Assembly: GCA_002780065.1 (NCBI GenBank)
Contig: PEWQ01000061.1
Coordinates: forward strand, 1-9,263
DNA length: 9,263 nucleotides
From: Candidatus Hydrogenedentes bacterium CG07_land_8_20_14_0_80_42_17
GTDB taxonomy: Bacteria > UBA8481
Direction: 5' to 3'
Made by a program: the position numbers and the translations under genes. Shown here piece by piece: positions 1 through 5,150 of the stretch (position 1 is its first letter; every line of letters begins with the position of its first letter). Under the pieces are notes generated by a model. That model was not told the DNA's origin. It was given only the letters and a program-made list of their open reading frames with translations, and did not search any database.

Positions 1-168
1 TCAACAGGAAGTAGAGTGTAAGAATTTATACTGACTTTAGTATTGCAAGAAACAAGATAAACGAAGTAAGATTAACCTATGAGCTATGTTCTACTTAATT
101 GAAAATAGAAAATTTTCAACAGACATAAAAATCGATGAAATAGGTTTCCAAAATAAACTTATTTTAAG

Positions 169-188
169 TTGCCGGTTCAAATCGGCAA
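169..188 (+). promoter_or_regulatory. Small stem-loop just before the RBS of the FecR gene
   Basis: TTGCCGGT (169-176) pairs with ATCGGCAA (181-188), leaving a four-base loop TCAA; one pair is a G-U wobble. The structure ends two bases before the AAGGGG ribosome-binding site at 191-196. It could influence ribosome access or mRNA stability. It matches no riboswitch class that I recognise and no T-tract follows it, so it is not a terminator. An 8-bp stem can arise by chance in a 200-base leader. Confidence 0.3.
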
Positions 189-190
189 GA

Positions 191-196
191 AAGGGG
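191..196 (+). promoter_or_regulatory. Ribosome-binding site of the FecR-domain gene
   Basis: AAGGGG lies 10 bases before the ATG at 207, within the usual range for a Shine-Dalgarno sequence. It supports 207 as the start, which is also the only start that gives a complete signal peptide. Confidence 0.6.
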
Positions 197-206
197 TTGA
201 TGTAAA

Positions 207-3200
207 ATGAAGGCGTTACTTAATCGTAATTTAGCATTTTCACTTATAGGAATGATAATTCTTACTATCATTGCTCCGCCGGCATGGGCACAAGGAGCGG
301 CTACTCAAGTGACGGGCCGCCACCGCGCGTTCATCTCTCAACTGAACGGAAAGGTAGAAGTTAAATCAGTAAACCAAAATAATTGGGTTGTGGCAACTTT
401 GAATCGCGAAGTAAAAACCGGCGACAAAATCAGAACAGGTCCGGGATCTAAATGCAGAGTCAAAGTCGGAAACGTCGGCGATGTTGAGCTTCAATCTTCA
501 TCGGAAGTGACTGTTGGAAATCTCCAGCAAGTCAGAACTACTGCCAGAGCATTTTTTATATTTCAGCGGAGAATAACCAGAGATGATGTAGCGTTCGATC
601 AAAAGAGCGGCGATTTAAGAAATTCATTTAGGCGAGTCGAAGGCCGTGTTGGAAATTATAACATCTATACTCCTGTTGCAACAGCCGGCGTCCGAGGAAC
701 AAAGTTTGAATTAGATCTTGAAGGCGGCAGACCATGGTATGAGCAAATGGAAGAAGGAAAAGGGCAGGGCGATGAAGAGCAACTTACGACAACAGTATTG
801 GAAGGAGAAGTCGAGCTAGTAGGCCCTAACTGGTCCAGAAGCGTTTCAGGCGGGCAGGCGCTGAATGTAATTTCAGGGCAAACGCCCGGGAATCCTGGCG
901 GAGCCGATCCAAATAAACTTCAGGAACTCCAACAGACTTTTGAAACTAAAAAGGATGTCACTCCTCCAACTTTTAATGGAGCAATCAGCGCAACTAGAAC
1001 TTCACCCACAAGCGTAAATGTCAGATGGAATGCGGCAAGTGATGATAGCTCTGCAGTTTCATCAATTGTTTACGATCTCTATTCTGCATACTCTTCAGGC
1101 GGGCAGGACTTTACTCAACCGACAGCAACAACTGCTCCGGGAGCATTATCATATAGTCTGACTAATCTGAATACCGATCAGGATGTTTACATAGTAGTTC
1201 GAGCGCGCGACGAAGTCGGCAATCGCGACAACAACACTGTCGAAGTTTCCGTTGTCGAAGGTCAAGAGGCTGCAGCAGTCGAAGATGTCACGCCGCCTGA
1301 TTTTGACGGAGCAAAAAGCGTGGCTCGGCTTTCATCTAACTCTATTCAATTAGAGTGGTCGTCAGCTTCCGATGATGTTTCATCACCCGACAATATTGCT
1401 TACGACATTTATCTTTCAACTTATCCAAACGGACAGGATTTTTCTACTCCGTCAGCTTCATCTGATTCTGGAGCAACTTCTTTAACTATAACAAACCTTG
1501 TCGAGAATCAGGATTATTACGTTGTTGTAAGGGCTCGAGATTCTGCAGGGAACCGAGACGACAACCGTGAAGAAGTGACAACTTATGTGATGGCAACCGG
1601 TGAAAGCGAAGATACGACTGCAGTATTGAGCGAGCTGACAGAGAAACTTTTTGAGGCGTATGAAAATGAAAGCTCAAATGATTTCCTAGATTTAATCAGC
1701 ACAGTATTTGCAGGAATAAACAATTCAGGAAATGTTTTGACATATTCGACATTGAGCACTGCATTATCTTCAGACTTTGCATCGCTCGAAAATATAACGG
1801 TCGATCCTGTTATAACCAGCGTTTCAAATATCGCTCCAGGTTTTTACACTCTAAATGTGACATGGAACGGAATATTCAAGTTTGCCGGAACATCATCGGA
1901 TAAGGTCCTTACAGGTCAAAATACAAAATTGACGTGGGATGCAACTTCAACTCCAAAACTAGTCGCATGGGAAGGCTCGTCGCTGTTTGGACTTTCAGCT
2001 CCTGAAGAAACTCAATCGACTTCTTCAATTGTATCAACTATTGAAGAGATTATTACAACTTCAGAAGGTGGACCTGCTGTCGTAGGTCCTCCATCGATTA
2101 GCAGTATGGATGGTTTAAAAACATCGATAATTATTGACGGCAATTATATCGATGTTGCTCCTTATTCTGTGACAATCAACGGCGAAAATTTTAAAAACGG
2201 CGCAAAACTCTATTCCTACGATAATCACGATCAAGTTTGGGAAGATCTCGATGTGCCCGAAATAGATTTTGTGGGATCTATTTACTACATAAATTCAACT
2301 CAACTACGAATGGATATTTCCAAACAGATAGAGCAATATGAGCCTTATGACCAAACCTCTGAAGATGAAATGCTCAAGATAGTCAATCCTGACGGACAAG
2401 TATCGAATATTTACACGGTTACAACGACTCGAATTCCTGGACCTTTAGTTTTAATCTCTATAACACCTAACAATCCGGTTACTACTCAATATGGTTCTAG
2501 CTATCACTTTACTGTTGAAGGATATAATTTAGTGGTACCTCTCAGTAATGTCGAGATTCAAGGAACTGATTATATGACAGAGCCGAATTTTACCGTGTCT
2601 CCGACAAATATTTCAGTTCACAGTAATCAGATACTAACTCCAATTGCATTGGAATTTGATGCTTCAGTAAGTGGACCATATCTTACTGCAGGCACTTACT
2701 ATGTTTCAGTGACAGATGCTCGAGGCCAGAACGCGAAAATTCCATTCACAGTCGCAGATGCAGGAAATATTGTTTGGAGTTCGAATATGGCTTTGAGTTC
2801 TGATTATTATATCGCGCCTGGAACCAGTTTGACAGTGAACTCTGGTGTAACTGTATCCAGCACTAGTGGAGCAAAGATAATAGTTGATGGAACATTGAAT
2901 GCAAACGGAGCAATCTTCAACAATGTTGGAATAGCATTTAATACAAGCTCATTAGGTTCGTTGGGCGGAATCACGGTTCAAAATGTGGGTAGTTATATTC
3001 CAGCAGGCATAGCAATTATTGGTGGAAATATAACGATCGACAATACTACTGTTTCCAATTGCGAAAAGGGCATGGAAGTTTCCGGAGGTACTGTCATTGT
3101 CAATAACAGTAGTTTTTCATCCAACATGAATGGAGGAATTTTTGTAACTGGAGGCACTGTCAATCTTAATGGAACTAATGCCACAGGCAACACGACATTC

Positions 3201-4100
3201 GGTCTTGGAGTAGATGGGAGTTCTGCAAACGTTTTAGTGGCCGGCGGAAATTACAGTTCCAACACAGGGCAGGGTATTTTTGTAACGAACGGTGCGAACG
3301 TTAATGTTTCTTCATCTGCCAATATCAGTAATAACTCGACAGAAGGATTGTTGTTAACTAATGCAGGTAATGCTACTTTGAATGGAGCCACATTATCAGC
3401 TAATGCAAGCGCAGGTATTCATCTGGACCCAACTGCAGGTTCACTTTCTCTTTCGAATACAAGCATATCCGGCTCAAATTTTGCGATAGGAGCTGAGGCA
3501 GGCAATGTAGCGCTCAATAGTGGGAATAACTTATCTGCCTCGAATAGTGTTGTAGACCTGTCAGGCAGTGCAAATTTGAGTACTACCGGATCGAACACCT
3601 TAAATGGAAATGGAACAGCCAATGCAGGCATAACTACAAATTCATCTTCTTCCGGTTCAATTACAATAGGAGATGGAACGGTAATTACATCTGCGTTTAA
3701 CGGCATCTTGATCAACGGTTCAGGACCGATTCAAATAACCGGTGCAAGCACCATGATTGAGAACAACACAATGGACGGAGTCAACATTGCAAACAGTTCT
3801 TCAAATGTGACCATTAACGGTGGAGCCAAGATTCAGGGGAATGGCAATGTCGGAGTAATAGTTGGAGATGCAGGCACAGTTCTTCTAAATGGTATCGACA
3901 TTTTGAACAACGCCAGTTTTGGTGTGATGAGGCCGTCTTCTTCCACTTACGCAGGTTCTGTTTCTTTAGATAATGTGCTTTTACAGGGCAATAACGGGCA
4001 AGGCGCCGCAAATGATACTAGCACTGCACCACCGACATTTAATTCAACGCAATATCAGTATTTAATTTATCCGCCCAATACTGTAAGCAACCCGAGGTAA
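207..4100 (+). CDS. Exported FecR-domain protein with FN3, IPT/TIG-like and parallel beta-helix modules
   Basis: This 1297-residue protein has a Sec signal peptide (residues 1-28; Lys/Arg n-region, hydrophobic core, AWA before the likely cut). A FecR domain follows at about 38-222, with the TGDKIRTG stretch, TPVATAGVRGTKF at 155-167 and GGQALNV at 215-221. Two homologous FN3 domains (about 250-352 and 360-465) both begin DVTPP and contain ASDD and VVRARD. Residues about 470-615 may be an NTF2/SnoaL-like fold (AYENESSNDFLDLIS, then LVAWEGSSLFGL); this is a weak call. Two IPT/TIG-like beta-sandwiches span about 628-745 and 747-850. From about 855 to 1275 it is rich in Gly/Asn/Ser/Thr, with repeated GI-V and N-T-I rungs of roughly 20-24 residues, the pattern of a right-handed parallel beta-helix. 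Known FecR proteins of iron signalling are anti-sigma regulators with a membrane segment; here there is none after the signal peptide and no sigma-factor gene beside it. A secreted or surface scaffold/adhesin role is inferred. I see no C-terminal sorting signal, autotransporter barrel or catalytic motif. Confidence 0.9.
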   Translation: MKALLNRNLAFSLIGMIILTIIAPPAWAQGAATQVTGRHRAFISQLNGKVEVKSVNQNNWVVATLNREVKTGDKIRTGPGSKCRVKVGNVGDVELQSSSEVTVGNLQQVRTTARAFFIFQRRITRDDVAFDQKSGDLRNSFRRVEGRVGNYNIYTPVATAGVRGTKFELDLEGGRPWYEQMEEGKGQGDEEQLTTTVLEGEVELVGPNWSRSVSGGQALNVISGQTPGNPGGADPNKLQELQQTFETKKDVTPPTFNGAISATRTSPTSVNVRWNAASDDSSAVSSIVYDLYSAYSSGGQDFTQPTATTAPGALSYSLTNLNTDQDVYIVVRARDEVGNRDNNTVEVSVVEGQEAAAVEDVTPPDFDGAKSVARLSSNSIQLEWSSASDDVSSPDNIAYDIYLSTYPNGQDFSTPSASSDSGATSLTITNLVENQDYYVVVRARDSAGNRDDNREEVTTYVMATGESEDTTAVLSELTEKLFEAYENESSNDFLDLISTVFAGINNSGNVLTYSTLSTALSSDFASLENITVDPVITSVSNIAPGFYTLNVTWNGIFKFAGTSSDKVLTGQNTKLTWDATSTPKLVAWEGSSLFGLSAPEETQSTSSIVSTIEEIITTSEGGPAVVGPPSISSMDGLKTSIIIDGNYIDVAPYSVTINGENFKNGAKLYSYDNHDQVWEDLDVPEIDFVGSIYYINSTQLRMDISKQIEQYEPYDQTSEDEMLKIVNPDGQVSNIYTVTTTRIPGPLVLISITPNNPVTTQYGSSYHFTVEGYNLVVPLSNVEIQGTDYMTEPNFTVSPTNISVHSNQILTPIALEFDASVSGPYLTAGTYYVSVTDARGQNAKIPFTVADAGNIVWSSNMALSSDYYIAPGTSLTVNSGVTVSSTSGAKIIVDGTLNANGAIFNNVGIAFNTSSLGSLGGITVQNVGSYIPAGIAIIGGNITIDNTTVSNCEKGMEVSGGTVIVNNSSFSSNMNGGIFVTGGTVNLNGTNATGNTTFGLGVDGSSANVLVAGGNYSSNTGQGIFVTNGANVNVSSSANISNNSTEGLLLTNAGNATLNGATLSANASAGIHLDPTAGSLSLSNTSISGSNFAIGAEAGNVALNSGNNLSASNSVVDLSGSANLSTTGSNTLNGNGTANAGITTNSSSSGSITIGDGTVITSAFNGILINGSGPIQITGASTMIENNTMDGVNIANSSSNVTINGGAKIQGNGNVGVIVGDAGTVLLNGIDILNNASFGVMRPSSSTYAGSVSLDNVLLQGNNGQGAANDTSTAPPTFNSTQYQYLIYPPNTVSNPR
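954..1601 (+). repeat. Tandem duplication of FN3 modules inside the FecR-domain gene
   Basis: Two consecutive modules of about 110 codons (starting at codons 250 and 360) share the same skeleton: DVTPP, then F-GA-S, W--ASDD-S, YD-Y, GQDF, P-A, GA-S, TNL, QD-Y-VVRARD--GNRD-N. The similarity is clear at protein level but the DNA has diverged, so the duplication is old rather than recent. Tandem FN3 modules usually act as spacers or protein-contact units in exported proteins. Confidence 0.75.
2800..4030 (+). repeat. Beta-helix rung repeats at the C-terminus of the FecR-domain protein
   Basis: The encoded segment repeats short rungs such as GIAIIGGNITIDNTTVSNC, GMEVSGGTVIVNNSSFSSN and GIFVTGGTVNLNGTNATGN, with a period of about 22-23 residues in the best-preserved part and looser spacing later. 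Alternating hydrophobic residues with Asn/Gly/Ser turns are typical of right-handed parallel beta-helices. The repeat exists at protein level only; I see no exact tandem DNA repeat. Confidence 0.7.
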
Positions 4101-4105
4101 AGAAG

Positions 4106-4136
4106 GAGGCGGTTTCGTAAAAAACGAAGCCGCCTC
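4106..4136 (+). promoter_or_regulatory. 13-bp stem-loop between the FecR gene and sua5
   Basis: GAGGCGGTTTCGT (4106-4118) and ACGAAGCCGCCTC (4124-4136) pair over all 13 positions, with one U-G wobble and a five-A loop. It starts 6 bases after the stop codon at 4098-4100 and ends 5 bases before the sua5 ATG. No T-run follows on the plus strand, so it is a poor rho-independent terminator in that direction. On the minus strand it would be followed by CTTCTTTACC, only a weak T-rich tail. Its left arm overlaps AAGGAGG (4103-4109), the only Shine-Dalgarno-like sequence before sua5. It may therefore protect the 3' end of the FecR mRNA, attenuate read-through, or mask the ribosome-binding site. Confidence 0.75.
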
Positions 4137-4141
4137 ACATT

Positions 4142-5080
4142 ATGACAAAAATTTTGAAATCTAATACTGTCGGAATTAAAGAAGCTGCTGAAATTTTGAG
4201 GTGCGGAGGATTAGTTGCTTTTCCGACAGAAACGGTTTACGGACTCGGAGCAAACGGGCTTAGCGAAACTGCAGTCAAATTAATATTCAAAGCCAAAAAT
4301 AGGCCGGATAACAATCCATTAATTCTTCATGTTTCTTCTTTAGAAATGGCGTCGGAGGTAGCTTATGAAATTCCGGTAATTGGAAAAAAACTTTTAGAAA
4401 AATTCTGGCCCGGGCCTTTGACATTAGTAGTAAAGAAGAGCGATAAAGTGCCTGTAAACGTATCTGCAGGCGGTAAAACGGTTGCCTTGAGAATGCCCGA
4501 TCATCCAATTGCTCTTAGTCTAATCAAAGAGGCGGGTTTCCCAATAGCCGCGCCGAGCGCCAACATTTCTGGAAAGCCAAGTCCGATTGAAGCAGGAGAT
4601 GTTTTGAGCGACCTCGATGGAAAGATAGATGCTGTGATTGACGGAGGGAAATGCCGAGTCGGACTCGAATCAACAGTAGTAGATGTGACTCAAAATAAAG
4701 TGAAAATTTTAAGACATGGAGCAATTTCACTCGAGCAACTAGCTGAATTATTGGATTACAAACCTGAAATTGACACAGACAAAAGTCTAATAGATTTACA
4801 TGAAATAAAATACGCTCCTAAATGCTCAATAAAACTTTTCACTCTTGATAACGCACCGTTCATCGGAGTCAAAGACGGAATAGTCGCACTAAGCTTTTCG
4901 CCTCCACCTTCAATATTTTCCATAAAATTAAGTTCACTTGAAGAATATGCGGCAAAGCTATATTCAATTTTAAGGGAAGCAGACAAAAAAAATATAAAAA
5001 TATTATATATGGAGAAGCCTTCAAATAGCGGTATTGGCGCCGCAATACTTGACAGATTGCAAAAGGCAGAAAGTCGGTAA
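4142..5080 (+). CDS. sua5: L-threonylcarbamoyladenylate synthase, long Sua5 type
   Basis: The family makes threonylcarbamoyl-AMP from L-threonine, bicarbonate and ATP in the cytoplasm. The TsaD complex then uses it to make t6A at position 37 of ANN-decoding tRNAs. The 312 residues contain the YrdC-type catalytic domain (about 10-200): PTETVYGLG at 28-36, KAKNRPDNNPL at 50-60 (family substrate-binding Lys52 and Arg54), WPGPLT at 89-94, VALRMPDHP at 114-122, PSANISGKPSP at 138-148, GLESTVVD at 174-181 and ILRHGAIS at 189-196. A linker and a C-terminal Sua5 domain follow (about 222-312), beginning KYAPK and ending GIGAAILDRLQKAESR, which matches the family's closing motif. This tail separates it from short TsaC/YrdC proteins of about 190 residues. 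His192 replaces the usual Pro in the RPGAI motif. The ATG at 4142 gives a normal N-terminus but has no Shine-Dalgarno sequence at normal distance; AAGGAGG lies 32 bases upstream inside a stem-loop. It sits 41 bp after the FecR gene and may be read through from it. Confidence 0.95.
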   Translation: MTKILKSNTVGIKEAAEILRCGGLVAFPTETVYGLGANGLSETAVKLIFKAKNRPDNNPLILHVSSLEMASEVAYEIPVIGKKLLEKFWPGPLTLVVKKSDKVPVNVSAGGKTVALRMPDHPIALSLIKEAGFPIAAPSANISGKPSPIEAGDVLSDLDGKIDAVIDGGKCRVGLESTVVDVTQNKVKILRHGAISLEQLAELLDYKPEIDTDKSLIDLHEIKYAPKCSIKLFTLDNAPFIGVKDGIVALSFSPPPSIFSIKLSSLEEYAAKLYSILREADKKNIKILYMEKPSNSGIGAAILDRLQKAESR

Positions 5081-5085
5081 AAATA

Positions 5086-5113
5086 TATACAAACCTTTGT
5101 AAATTTATACAAA
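5086..5113 (+). repeat. Paired TATACAAA direct repeat, 20-bp period, in the promoter region of the third gene
   Basis: TATACAAA occurs at 5086-5093 and again at 5106-5113, exactly 20 bp apart, about two helical turns. The first copy is also the left half of a near-palindrome, TACAAA CC TTTGTA (5088-5101), which overlaps the -35 element. Such spacing suits a dimeric regulator, but the sequence is AT-rich and this may be coincidence. Confidence 0.35.
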
Positions 5114-5126
5114 ATGATGTTATACT
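5097..5126 (+). promoter_or_regulatory. Sigma70-type promoter for the third gene
   Basis: TTGTAA at 5097-5102 (4 of 6 to TTGACA) and TATACT at 5121-5126 (5 of 6 to TATAAT) are separated by 18 bases. Transcription would begin near 5132-5134, giving a very short leader of about 17-20 bases before the ATG at 5151. It lies just after the sua5 stop, so the third gene probably has its own promoter. Confidence 0.5.
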
Positions 5127-5150
5127 TTGTTGAGGCGTGAAAATATTTTT

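Larger units (their letters stand above)
1..206. other. Upstream leader region without a convincing gene
   Basis: All three plus-strand frames are closed by stop codons within the first 34 bases (stops at 12-14, 19-21 and 32-34), so at most the last few codons of an upstream gene could be here. The region is AT-rich and holds three short inverted repeats: 99-106/112-119 (8-bp arms), 150-156/159-165 (7-bp arms, 2-base spacer) and 169-176/181-188 (8-bp arms with one G-U pair). A -35-like TTGAAA at 99-104 and a -10-like CATAAA at 124-129 have a 19-base spacer, which is longer than ideal, so I do not call a promoter. An ORF of 39 codons runs from ATG 86 to TAA 203-205, one base before the start of the next gene. 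It could be chance. Confidence 0.6.

Noticed and set aside
27-32. TATACT as a -10 box
   Set aside because: No -35-like hexamer lies at a suitable distance upstream inside the window.
171-186. GGTTCAAATC resembling a tRNA T-loop
   Set aside because: The five-base T-stem does not pair around TTCAAAT, and no acceptor, D or anticodon arm can be built in the neighbouring bases.
150-206. Possible GEMM (cyclic-di-GMP) riboswitch because of GTTGCCG near 168-174
   Set aside because: The conserved ACGCAAAGCC-type core and the two long helices are absent upstream.
1486-4011. Several minus-strand frames of 60-100 codons opposite the FecR gene
   Set aside because: They lie fully inside a well-supported coding gene, have low-complexity or biased translations and no recognisable domains.
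2993-4020. Tandem DNA repeat or CRISPR-like array in the beta-helix region
   Set aside because: The periodicity is at protein level; there are no identical repeated units with unique spacers.
4106-4136. Ordinary rho-independent terminator of the FecR gene
   Set aside because: The stem is strong but ACATTATGAC follows instead of a T-run, and the next start codon is 5 bases away, so I kept it as a regulatory stem-loop.
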